Assembly: GCA_031119515.1 (NCBI GenBank)
Contig: JAVHXR010000013.1
Coordinates: forward strand, 1-13,045
Length of the DNA stretch: 13,045 bases
Source of the DNA: Propionicimonas sp.
GTDB taxonomy: Bacteria; Actinomycetota; Actinomycetes; Propionibacteriales; Propionibacteriaceae
Direction of reading: 5' to 3'
Positions 7,335 through 13,045 of the stretch are shown here, one piece after another; within the stretch, counting starts at the first letter, position 1, and each line of letters opens with the position of its first letter. Both the position numbers and the translations under genes were made by a program. A model generated the notes under the pieces. It was not told where the DNA came from. It made no database searches and saw only the letters and a program-made list of their open reading frames with translations.

Positions 7335-8066
7335 TCAGCGCAGGATGTAGAGCACGAAGAACAGCACCACCCAGATGGCGTCCACGAAGTGCCAGTAGTA
7401 GGAGGTCACGATTGCATGGACCGCTTGTTCGTGAGTGAACCGGCGGGCGAGATAGGTCCGGCCGAGCATAAGCAGAAATGCCACCAAGCCGCCGATCACG
7501 TGAAGTCCGTGAAATCCCGTGGCGAGGAAGAAAGCGGAACTGTAGGCATTTGTGCTCGGGGTGAATCCCTCGGAGACAAGGGTCGCGTATTCGAATGCCT
7601 GCCCGCCGATGAAGAAGGCTCCCATCAGGAACGTGAGCGTGTACCACTCCCGCAGCCCCCAGCGCGCCGGGTTGAACAGCGACCCGGTCCGCGACACCCT
7701 GCCTTCCTCGGCCTGGTGGACGCCCATCTGGCAGGTCACCGAGCTCAGGAGCAGGACCACGGTGTTGATCGTGGCAAACCACGGGTAGGTGATCCCGAAC
7801 CAGTCGTTGTCAAGGTGGGACGCGCCCCACTCCCACATCGGGGTGGTGCCGGTCTCGAGGGCCGCGGCGTTCGTGATCTCCCGCAGCGAGAAGTAGGCGG
7901 CGAAGATCGCGGCGAAGAACATCAGGTCACTGGCGAGCCAGACGATCACCCCGACCGACAGGTTGTCGGGGCGCCCCTTCGTGCCCGAGAGCCGGGTGGA
8001 CGCGAGGGGGTGCACCGCGCCGTTGGGTGCCAGCGCGGCTGCTCCGGTCGAGGGTCCGTGTGCCAT
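7335..8066 (-). CDS. ctaE: Cytochrome c oxidase (aa3) subunit III
   Basis: Membrane subunit III of the aa3 oxidase, 243 residues from the ATG at 8066 (MAHGPSTG). This start precedes the family core GRPDNLSVGVIVWLASDLMFF (31-51) by about 30 residues. The frame stays open to 8198, but that extension is not family-like and crosses the ctaG promoter. Five membrane segments are apparent (about 38-58, 97-112, 142-158, 176-202 and 219-241), with TGFHGLHV (183-190) and YYWHFVDAIW (223-232) as subunit III signatures. No clear ribosome binding site is present; CATACT lies six bases upstream, so the message may be leaderless. It leads the ctaE-qcrCAB operon. The part around 7501-7620 is about 57% G+C, against 72% at 7681-7740. 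Confidence 0.95.
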   Translation of the reverse strand: MAHGPSTGAAALAPNGAVHPLASTRLSGTKGRPDNLSVGVIVWLASDLMFFAAIFAAYFSLREITNAAALETGTTPMWEWGASHLDNDWFGITYPWFATINTVVLLLSSVTCQMGVHQAEEGRVSRTGSLFNPARWGLREWYTLTFLMGAFFIGGQAFEYATLVSEGFTPSTNAYSSAFFLATGFHGLHVIGGLVAFLLMLGRTYLARRFTHEQAVHAIVTSYYWHFVDAIWVVLFFVLYILR

Positions 8067-8072
8067 TGGCCC

Positions 8073-8078
8073 AGTATG
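8073..8078 (-). promoter_or_regulatory. Candidate -10 element for ctaE-qcrCAB
   Basis: CATACT on the minus strand (4 of 6 to TATAAT), followed by six bases and the ctaE ATG at 8066. No good -35 is visible 16-18 bases further upstream. It sits in the 80-bp divergent gap with ctaG, the only plausible place for the operon promoter. Confidence 0.35.
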
Positions 8079-8134
8079 GCCCGTAGCCCCGGCCTCCCGC
8101 ACCACCACGCCATAAGCAAGGCTCGCCATAGGTC

Positions 8135-8140
8135 GATAAT
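8135..8140 (+). promoter_or_regulatory. Candidate -10 element for ctaG operon
   Basis: GATAAT (5 of 6 to TATAAT), followed by GGAGGC and the ctaG ATG at 8147, so again hexamer, six bases, start codon. The GGAGG lies only one base from the ATG, too close for a normal ribosome binding site, which favours a leaderless transcript. A direct repeat CGCCATA at 8108-8114 and 8124-8130 lies just upstream and could be a regulator site. No clear -35 is seen. Confidence 0.4.
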
Positions 8141-8146
8141 GGAGGC

Positions 8147-9148
8147 ATGCGCACCGCGGGTTGGGTTCTCTTACATGCCGACCCGCAGAACCAGCCACCC
8201 CCGCTGACCTGGATCACATTGCTGACGGAATGGAAATGGGACTGGCTCTTCGTGATCCCGGCCCTCCTCGGCCTGGCCGGCTACCTGTGGGGAGTGGGAC
8301 GGCTCCGCCGCCGTGGGGTCTCCTGGCCGGCGTCGCGGACGCTGGCGTGGTGCGTCGGCGGGATCGGGACGGCGGCGATCGCCGGGCTGAGCGCCCTCGG
8401 CGCCTACGACACCGTGCTGTTCAGCGTCCACATGGTGCAGCACATGATCCTGATGATGGTGACGCCGGTGTTCCTGGCGGTCGGGGCGCCCGTCACGCTG
8501 CTGCTGCGGAACCTCGGCGGCACCGGCCGGCGCCGGGTGGCCAGGGTGATCCACTCCTGGCCGGCTCGCACGGCCTTCTTTCCGCCGCTGGCGACCGCGC
8601 TGATGATCGTGACCCCGTTCACCCTCTATATGACGGGGCTCTACCGGATCACCCTCGACAACGATCTTGCCCATGACCTGCTGCACGTCTACATGGTCAC
8701 CGTGGGCTGCCTGTTCTTCTGGCCACTGGTCGGCAACGACCCGATGCCGCACCGCCCGGCCTATCCGCTGCGGATCCTGCTGCTGTTCCTGATGATGCCG
8801 TTCACCTCGTTCCTCGGGGTGACCATCATGGGCTCGCCGCGGCTGATCGCCGAGGACTGGTACCTCGCCTTCGAGCGCGCGTGGCCTCCCAGCCCGGTCG
8901 ACGACCAGTACGTGGCAGGGGCGATCATGTGGGCGACCGGCGACCTGACGATGGGCATCATCATGGGGGTGCTGTTCGCCCAGTGGCTGCGCGACTCCCG
9001 CCGGGAGGCAGCCCGGATCGACCGCCGGCTGGACCGGGAGGAGCGGTTGGCCGCACAGCGCGCGGCCGGGTCGGTGGAGCCCTCCGGGACCGGTTACCAT
9101 GACGACGAGCCGAACCAGGCCACGCCGCCAGACGAGGAAGACCGATGA
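8147..9148 (+). CDS. ctaG: Cytochrome c oxidase assembly protein, Caa3-type CtaG family
   Basis: 333-residue multi-pass membrane protein of the family first described as CtaG in Bacillus caa3 oxidase assembly (distinct from Cox11-type CtaG). About seven hydrophobic segments are visible (near 33-51, 67-85, 92-120, 145-163, 180-196, 208-228 and 255-280). Family features are HMVQHMILMMVTPVFLAVGAP beginning at H95, with H99, then DNDLAHDLLH (171-180) and FWPLVGNDPMPHR (191-203). The histidines could bind copper, an inference from the family. The C-terminal 50 residues are charged and probably cytoplasmic. It is divergent from ctaE and shares an 80-bp intergenic region with it, so the two oxidase functions may be co-regulated. 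The stop overlaps the next start by ATGA. Confidence 0.9.
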   Translation: MRTAGWVLLHADPQNQPPPLTWITLLTEWKWDWLFVIPALLGLAGYLWGVGRLRRRGVSWPASRTLAWCVGGIGTAAIAGLSALGAYDTVLFSVHMVQHMILMMVTPVFLAVGAPVTLLLRNLGGTGRRRVARVIHSWPARTAFFPPLATALMIVTPFTLYMTGLYRITLDNDLAHDLLHVYMVTVGCLFFWPLVGNDPMPHRPAYPLRILLLFLMMPFTSFLGVTIMGSPRLIAEDWYLAFERAWPPSPVDDQYVAGAIMWATGDLTMGIIMGVLFAQWLRDSRREAARIDRRLDREERLAAQRAAGSVEPSGTGYHDDEPNQATPPDEEDR

Positions 9149-9561
9149 CCGACGCGCAGACCAAGCCAGCGACCGTCCTGCTCTACTCGGACGACCGGAC
9201 GGTGCGCGAGCAGGTGCGGCTGGCCCTCGGCACGAAGCTGGCCGCGGACCTGCCCGAGATCGAGATCCGCGAGGTCGCCACCCAGCCAGCGGTGCTCTGG
9301 GCGATGGACGCCGGCGGGGTCGATCTCGTGATCCTGGACGGCGAGGCCGCGCCGGCCGGCGGCATGGGCATCGCCCATCAGCTCAAGGACGAGATCGCCG
9401 ACTGCCCGCCGGTACTGCTGCTGGTGGCGCGGGTGGCCGATGCCTGGCTGGCCACCTGGTCGAAGGCCGAGGCGGTCAGCCCGTTCCCGGTCGATCCGGT
9501 CCGGCTGCCGACCACCGCCGCCGAACTGCTGCGCGCCCGGCTGGCCGAGAAGGCCGAGTAA
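9145..9561 (+). CDS. Small receiver-like protein lacking conserved switch residues
   Basis: 138 residues, overlapping the ctaG stop by 4 bp (ATGA), with GAGGAAG as a usable ribosome binding site; the trpD start follows its stop with no gap. The pattern fits a CheY-like receiver fold: strand 1 VLLYSDD (11-17) with the acidic pair D16/D17, strand 3 VDLVILDG (59-66) with D65 as the likely phosphoacceptor, and strand 4 PVLLLVAR (89-96). Two residues needed for normal receiver switching are not there: the strand 4 Thr/Ser is Val94, and the KP-F lysine is replaced in SPFP by Ser112. There is no output domain. I cannot name its function; tight linkage to ctaG and trpD suggests a conserved unit. It may be a phosphorylation-independent pseudo-receiver. 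Confidence 0.8.
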   Translation: MTDAQTKPATVLLYSDDRTVREQVRLALGTKLAADLPEIEIREVATQPAVLWAMDAGGVDLVILDGEAAPAGGMGIAHQLKDEIADCPPVLLLVARVADAWLATWSKAEAVSPFPVDPVRLPTTAAELLRARLAEKAE

Positions 9562-10605
9562 GTGACGACCAGTTGGCCCGACGTCCTGACCGGCCTGATC
9601 GCCGGACGGGACCTCGGGGCCGACACCGCGCGCTGGGCGATGGACCAGATCCTCGCCGGGGAGGCCACCCCGGTGCAGATCGCAGGCTTCGCCGTCGCGT
9701 TGCGGGCCAAGGGCGAGACCGCCGCCGAACTGACCGGGCTGGCCCAGGCGATGCTCGACCGGGCGACCCCGATCCTGTTGCCGAGCGATGCCGTCGATGT
9801 CGTCGGCTCGGGCGGCGATCGCGCCAATACCGTCAACGTGTCGACGATGGCGGCGATCGTGGCCGCCGCCTGCGGGGTCCCCGTGGTCAAGCACGGCAAT
9901 CGCGCCGCCTCCTCGGCCTGCGGGACCGCCGACTGCCTGGAGGCGCTGGGCGTCGCCCTGAACATTCCTCCGGACGCCCAGGCGACAGTGCTCGCCGACG
10001 TGGGAATCGTCTTCCTGTTCGCGCCGCTGTACCACCCGTCGCTTCGGCATGCCGGCGCCGCCCGCAAGGAACTCGGCGTCCAGACCGCCTTCAACTTCCT
10101 CGGCCCGCTGGCCAACCCCGCCCGCCCCCAGGCGCAGGCGGTCGGGGTGGCGAATGCGGCGCTGGCCCCCCGGGTGGCGGGAGTGATCGCCGGACGCGGG
10201 AACCGGGGTGTGGTGTTCCACGGCGACGACGGCCTCGACGAGCTGACCACCACCACCTGGTCGCAGGTCTGGTTGGTCGCCGGCCGGGAGGTGACCCAGA
10301 CCACCCTCGACCCGCTCGAGCTGGGACTGGCCCGGGCCCGGCCGCAGGACCTGGTGGGTGGCGACCCGGCGCACAACGCCCAGGTCGTCCGGGAGGTGCT
10401 GGCGGGAAGGCCGGGGCCGGTCCGCGACATCGTGGCGCTGAACGCGGCGGCCGCCCTGCTCGCCTACGACGGCCCTGATGCCACCCAGCCGGTGGCCGCC
10501 CAGCTGGCACCCCGGCTGGAGCGCGTGGCGGGCGCGATCGACAGTGGGGCGGCAGCTGGCCTGCTGGAACGCTGGATCGGCGCCTCCAGGGCGGCGGCCG
10601 GCTGA
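9562..10605 (+). CDS. trpD: Anthranilate phosphoribosyltransferase
   Basis: Transfers phosphoribose from PRPP to anthranilate, the second step of tryptophan synthesis, in the cytoplasm; 347 residues, normal for the family. Motifs are GSGGD (82-86, the PRPP loop, usually GTGGD), NVST (92-95), KHGNRAASS (110-118), GTADCLEALG (121-130), NFLGPLANP (178-186) and a DDGLDE segment that supplies metal-binding acids. The GTG start at 9562 follows the preceding TAA directly; GAGAAGG eight bases upstream is a modest ribosome binding site. No other trp genes or attenuator are in view; linkage of trpD to ctaE/qcrCAB is a known actinobacterial arrangement (Mycobacterium, Streptomyces). Its stop lies ten bases from the stop of the converging peptidase gene. 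Confidence 0.96.
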   Translation: MTTSWPDVLTGLIAGRDLGADTARWAMDQILAGEATPVQIAGFAVALRAKGETAAELTGLAQAMLDRATPILLPSDAVDVVGSGGDRANTVNVSTMAAIVAAACGVPVVKHGNRAASSACGTADCLEALGVALNIPPDAQATVLADVGIVFLFAPLYHPSLRHAGAARKELGVQTAFNFLGPLANPARPQAQAVGVANAALAPRVAGVIAGRGNRGVVFHGDDGLDELTTTTWSQVWLVAGREVTQTTLDPLELGLARARPQDLVGGDPAHNAQVVREVLAGRPGPVRDIVALNAAAALLAYDGPDATQPVAAQLAPRLERVAGAIDSGAAAGLLERWIGASRAAAG

Positions 10606-10615
10606 ACGGCAGGGA

Positions 10616-11287
10616 TCAGGACAACCCGGCCAGTCGCAGGCCGACCTGGGCCAGCAGCGCGAGGTAGGGACCGAGCACGAGCGCAGGCCCGTACGGGAAC
10701 GGCCCGGCGCCGCGGCGCAGCCGCACCACCACGCCCCACACCACGCCGGCGATGCCGGCCAGCAGGAAAGCCCAGACCGTCAGCTCCAGCGAGTTGGTCC
10801 CGGTCACCACGCCGAGGACCGCCGCCAGCCTGACGTCACCGAATCCCAACCCGCCGCCGATCCGCCACAGTAGCCAGAACAGCAGGCCCGCGCCGGCGCC
10901 GCAGAGCACGGCGACCAGCAGGACGGCCGGGTTGCCGGCCAGCCACGCCGAGGCCGCCGCCGCCACCAACGCCAGCCCGCCGAACAACCGGGTGAGGCGG
11001 AGCGGGAGCAGCCCGGTGTGGGCATCCACGATCGCCAGCAGCACTGCGAGCGTGCCGGCCACGGCCCACACCGGCCAGCTCCACCACGGGCTGAGCAGGA
11101 ACGAACCGAGCAGGGCGGCGAAGGAGCAGCCCAGCACGGTCAGGACGAGGCGGGGCGACACCAGGTTGGCGTAGGGGAGGGCCTCCGGCTCGTCCGGCGG
11201 GAGCGGGAGCCGGCGCAGGATCGTCGCCGTGCAGGCCGCGATCCCCAGCGACAGCACGACTGCGACGGCGACGCCGACCCACGGCAT
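10616..11287 (-). CDS. A24-family prepilin peptidase-like membrane protein, minimal form
   Basis: 223 residues, almost entirely hydrophobic, with about seven membrane segments. The two catalytic aspartates of the aspartic prepilin/preflagellin peptidases are in place: D88 in AIVDAHTGLLPLRLT and D151 in the GxGD motif GLGFGDVRLAAVLG (146-159). The N-terminal methyltransferase domain and its paired cysteines are absent, so it is closer to minimal TadV/CpaA-like or stand-alone forms; the N-terminus is one helix plus a Pro-rich linker. Substrates would be type IV or Tad-type prepilins, but no pilus gene is in the window. The ATG at 11287 is preceded by TAGGCT and six bases, with no ribosome binding site, so it may be leaderless. 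It converges with trpD. Confidence 0.88.
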   Translation of the reverse strand: MPWVGVAVAVVLSLGIAACTATILRRLPLPPDEPEALPYANLVSPRLVLTVLGCSFAALLGSFLLSPWWSWPVWAVAGTLAVLLAIVDAHTGLLPLRLTRLFGGLALVAAAASAWLAGNPAVLLVAVLCGAGAGLLFWLLWRIGGGLGFGDVRLAAVLGVVTGTNSLELTVWAFLLAGIAGVVWGVVVRLRRGAGPFPYGPALVLGPYLALLAQVGLRLAGLS

Positions 11288-11293
11288 GCCGGC

Positions 11294-11299
11294 AGCCTA
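11294..11299 (-). promoter_or_regulatory. Candidate -10 element for the A24 peptidase gene
   Basis: TAGGCT (TANNNT type) on the minus strand, six bases before the ATG at 11287, in a 68-bp gap after the helix-turn-helix gene. No recognisable -35. It matches the spacing seen before guaB1, ctaE and ctaG. Confidence 0.3.
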
Positions 11300-11355
11300 G
11301 TGCGGCCGGCCGTCGGCGCCGGGGCGACGGGCGGACACACCGAGCGCCTGGGCGT

Positions 11356-11823
11356 TCACGCGGCCTCCCGCCCGGCATCCTCGTCCGCCGGGATCGCCAG
11401 GTGCGGCGGGCAGGCCGTATCCACCAGCAGGGCGACCAGCCGGGTGCAGCGGGCGGCCCCGGCCAGCGCGAGCAGTTGCGTCCGGCTGAGCCGGCACCAG
11501 GCCGCGAGCCGGTCGGGGTCGGCGCCGGCGGCGAGCAACTGCCGGACCTGCAGCCGCGTCCGTCCGGCGGGCACCCACTCCACGGCCAGCCGGGCGAGCG
11601 AGTTCCGGTCGAGGGCGATCAGCCGGCTCGCCGACTCGTGCGTGATCCGGCGGGGATACCGGCCGCCGCGGCCGAGGACCAGATGGTGCACCAGCCGGGG
11701 TGAGACCCCGGCGACGCGCGCCAGGACACCCCAGGGCAGGCCGGTCCCGTCCCGCAGGTGCCTGAGGTGGGCGCGGAACGGCGCGGCGATCACCCAGTCG
11801 GGTGGGGACGGTTGCTGGGTCAT
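11356..11823 (-). CDS. Small helix-turn-helix protein, function unknown
   Basis: 155 residues, likely cytoplasmic DNA-binding. A helix-turn-helix fits 32-50 (in VLARVAGVSPRLVHHLVLG), followed by RRITHESASRLIAL (58-71), a pattern common in actinobacterial and actinophage Xre-like regulators. A second weaker helix-turn-helix may lie near 103-120 (DPDRLAAWCRLSRTQLLAL) after a VPAGRTRLQVRQLLAAG linker. The acidic tail has no domain I recognise. The ATG at 11823 follows a strong AGGAGG at five bases, so the start is firm. An inverted repeat overlaps that ribosome binding site (see 11833-11850), suggesting autoregulation. It could be a prophage-derived regulator, but no phage genes are nearby. Confidence 0.7.
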   Translation of the reverse strand: MTQQPSPPDWVIAAPFRAHLRHLRDGTGLPWGVLARVAGVSPRLVHHLVLGRGGRYPRRITHESASRLIALDRNSLARLAVEWVPAGRTRLQVRQLLAAGADPDRLAAWCRLSRTQLLALAGAARCTRLVALLVDTACPPHLAIPADEDAGREAA

Positions 11824-11832
11824 CGTCGCCTC

Positions 11833-11850
11833 CTGTGGGGTTCACCACAG
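11833..11850. promoter_or_regulatory. Inverted repeat at the ribosome binding site of the helix-turn-helix gene
   Basis: CTGTGG, six bases (GGTTCA), CCACAG: a perfect 6-bp inverted repeat 10 to 27 bases upstream of the ATG at 11823. On the minus strand its far arm runs into the AGGAGG (11834-11829). It could be a DNA operator for the encoded regulator, or an mRNA hairpin that hides the ribosome binding site. Only the symmetry and position support this. Confidence 0.45.
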
Positions 11851-11857
11851 AAAGCCG

Positions 11858-11893
11858 TCGCGGCCGCCGGGTTGTGACACCCGACGGCCGCGA
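11858..11893 (-). terminator. Strong hairpin, probable intrinsic terminator
   Basis: The arms are TCGCGGCCG (11858-11866) and CGGCCGCGA (11885-11893), nine perfect pairs, then a C/A mismatch, then CGGGT and ACCCG (five pairs) around the loop TGTGAC. It begins 20 bases after the stop at 11914 on the minus strand. The U tract after it is short (GGCTTTCTG), common in high-GC actinobacteria. It would separate the membrane-protein gene from the helix-turn-helix gene. Confidence 0.75.
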
Positions 11894-11913
11894 TACCGGA
11901 GATCCCGTCGGCC

Positions 11914-13045
11914 TCAGCGTTGGGCTTGAGCGAAACCGGCGGCCTGCGCCGCCTCCGCGCTGGTGAACCAGACGTCCGCGGTCGCCCGCTCGTAGCCGGA
12001 GCTTCCCGGCACGCGGAACTTGCGGGTCCGGCTGTTCGCCTTGACCACGAACCCCTCCGGCGGCTCGGAGCCCTCGTAGGACTCCTCTCCGAAGGGGCTA
12101 CCTGCTAAAGGGGAGGCATCATCGCCTTCGCCGTCGTCGGTCTCGCCCAGGTCCTCAAGGGTCTCTGCTGCCTCCTCGGCAGCGTCGGAAGCCTCCTCGG
12201 CCAGATCCTCCGCCAGCTCGCCGGCGTCCTCTGCGAGGTCGCCGAGCGCGTCCCCGGCGGTCTCTGCCACGTCGCTGGCGACCTCTCCGGCGTCCTCGGC
12301 CAGCCCTGCGGCTGCGGCCGCGGCGGCGTCGGCGGTCTGCGAGACCGCCTCAGAGAGGTTGCCGGCGGCCTCGCCGACCTTGTCGGCGGCGTCGGCGATC
12401 GGGTCGGCGACATACGCATCAGACGGCGAGTGCGCGTGCCAGCCCTCCGACGGCGGCGTGATCAGCTTGCGGATCGCCACCACCACTCCGGCGAGGATCG
12501 CACCGGCGAGCACGATCTTGCCCAGGGTCTTCGGCCACGAGCGTTTCCTGGCGGCCTTGGTGGTCTTGCGCAGCTCCTTGGACACCACGGCCGTGGCGAG
12601 CGCGAGCTGGGCGGCGGCCTCGGCGGCAAGCGGCTGGGCCGCGGCGTCCTTCAACGCTCCCGCCAGTTTCGGCAGCACGTCGTCCTGCACCCGGGAGCGG
12701 GCACCCTCCACCAGCGGCGGGATCCGCACCAGGACGTCGTCGACCACCGGACGGACCTTGCCGACCGCCTGGCCGACGGCCGGGGACACCGCGCTCAGGG
12801 CGTCGTCGAGGGTGGGCTGCACCCGACCGTAGGCGTCGGAGGCGAGCCGGGCGCCGCGGATCTGGGCGTCCCGCAGGACGGGCTTCACCCGCGAGTAGGC
12901 ATCGGTCGCGAGCTCGGCCGAGAGCCGCCTGGCCTCGTCGGAGGCTTCGCCGGCCATCACGGGAGCGAAGAGCTGGGCTTCGTCGACCACGACCAGCATC
13001 GGGAACCAGATCGAGCGGTCGCAATCGAAGAGTCCGCCGAGAAAG
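11914..13045 (-). CDS. Membrane-anchored Ala/acid-rich protein with C-terminal small domain; frame open to window edge
   Basis: The frame runs from the right edge to a stop at 11914. Numbering from the ATG at 12999 (361 residues): 1-27 resemble a HerA-type ATPase (see the separate entry). 28-150 are amphipathic helices with recurring R-V-x-P-x-L/V-x-D elements (YSRVKPVLRDA, YGRVQPTLDDA, KVRPVVDD). A basic stretch RKTTKAARKRSWPK (144-157) precedes one membrane segment (160-178). A long Ala/Glu/Asp-rich low-complexity region (about 200-295) follows, then a compact C-terminal domain (316-357) with KFRVPGSSGYERATADVWF and AAQAAGF, resembling the small domain annotated as 'sunset' in many actinobacterial proteins. 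Topology suggests a cell-surface or envelope protein; the function is unknown. The true start is uncertain: neither the ATG at 12999 nor that at 12957 has a ribosome binding site. The strong hairpin at 11858-11893 follows. Confidence 0.65.
   Translation of the reverse strand, partial: FLGGLFDCDRSIWFPMLVVVDEAQLFAPVMAGEASDEARRLSAELATDAYSRVKPVLRDAQIRGARLASDAYGRVQPTLDDALSAVSPAVGQAVGKVRPVVDDVLVRIPPLVEGARSRVQDDVLPKLAGALKDAAAQPLAAEAAAQLALATAVVSKELRKTTKAARKRSWPKTLGKIVLAGAILAGVVVAIRKLITPPSEGWHAHSPSDAYVADPIADAADKVGEAAGNLSEAVSQTADAAAAAAAGLAEDAGEVASDVAETAGDALGDLAEDAGELAEDLAEEASDAAEEAAETLEDLGETDDGEGDDASPLAGSPFGEESYEGSEPPEGFVVKANSRTRKFRVPGSSGYERATADVWFTSAEAAQAAGFAQAQR
12919..13045 (-). other. Fragment resembling the Walker B region of a HerA/DUF87-type ATPase, joined in frame
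   Basis: Reading inward from the right edge, the frame gives FLGGLFDCDRSIWFP and then MLVVVDEAQLFAPVMAGEAS and DEARRLS. VVVDEAQLFAP is a Walker B block (hydrophobic strand plus DE) of the kind seen in HerA-like helicase/translocase ATPases; in that family, as I recall it, DEARKLS is followed by a conserved LGAMTNLMCRGRKRG segment. Here it turns abruptly into AELATDAYSRVKP, the unrelated helical protein. G+C is about 62% at 12961-13045 (53 of 85), against 73% and 78% in the two 60-base lines before it (12901-12960, 12841-12900), and GAA/TTT/GAT codons appear. The join lies near 12918, where both proteins could share DEARRLS. Either a real fusion/recombination scar or a chimeric assembly end. 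Confidence 0.55.

Noticed and set aside
8067..8198. N-terminal extension of ctaE up to 8198
   Set aside because: It would overlap the ctaG start and promoter, and the 44 extra residues do not resemble subunit III.
1..13045. tRNA, rRNA, insertion sequence or phage genes
   Set aside because: No tRNA-like cloverleaf sequences, rRNA, transposase or integrase motifs were seen in the reading of either strand.

Overview
The window is high-GC DNA (about 70% G+C in hand-counted lines) that looks like an actinobacterium (Actinomycetota). The signs are G/C-rich third codon positions, a menaquinol bcc-aa3 respiratory branch (diheme QcrC, three-helix QcrA, C-terminally extended QcrB, and CtaF as a fourth oxidase subunit), GuaB1, and trpD next to the respiratory genes. 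A member of the Propionibacteriales is plausible, but that is a guess from gene order.

Layout: (1) 2-1887, forward: ctaD (5' end outside the window) and ctaF, translationally coupled. (2) 1904-3674: guaB1 on the minus strand, flanked by two tandem arrays of the same 25-bp unit in opposite orientations. (3) 3712-8066, minus strand: ctaE-qcrC-qcrA-qcrB, with overlapping stops and starts from qcrC to qcrB. (4) 8067-8146: an 80-bp divergent promoter region. (5) 8147-10605, forward: a CtaG-type oxidase assembly protein, a small receiver-like protein with missing signature residues, and trpD, all overlapping or abutting. (6) 10616-13045, minus strand: a minimal A24 prepilin-peptidase-like protein, a small helix-turn-helix protein, a strong terminator hairpin, and an open frame joining a membrane-anchored alanine/acid-rich protein to a piece that reads like the Walker B region of a HerA-type ATPase.

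How the genes work together: QcrCAB oxidises menaquinol and passes electrons through the diheme QcrC to the aa3 oxidase (CtaD, CtaE and CtaF here; CtaC is probably just upstream of the window). CtaG helps build the oxidase. GuaB1 (GMP to IMP) and TrpD (tryptophan synthesis) are metabolic neighbours rather than parts of the respiratory chain.

Most worth a second look: the inverted five-unit arrays around guaB1, the degenerate receiver between ctaG and trpD, the junction at the right edge (possible fusion or chimeric assembly), and a recurring arrangement of a -10-like hexamer, six bases and a start codon before four genes, which suggests leaderless transcripts.
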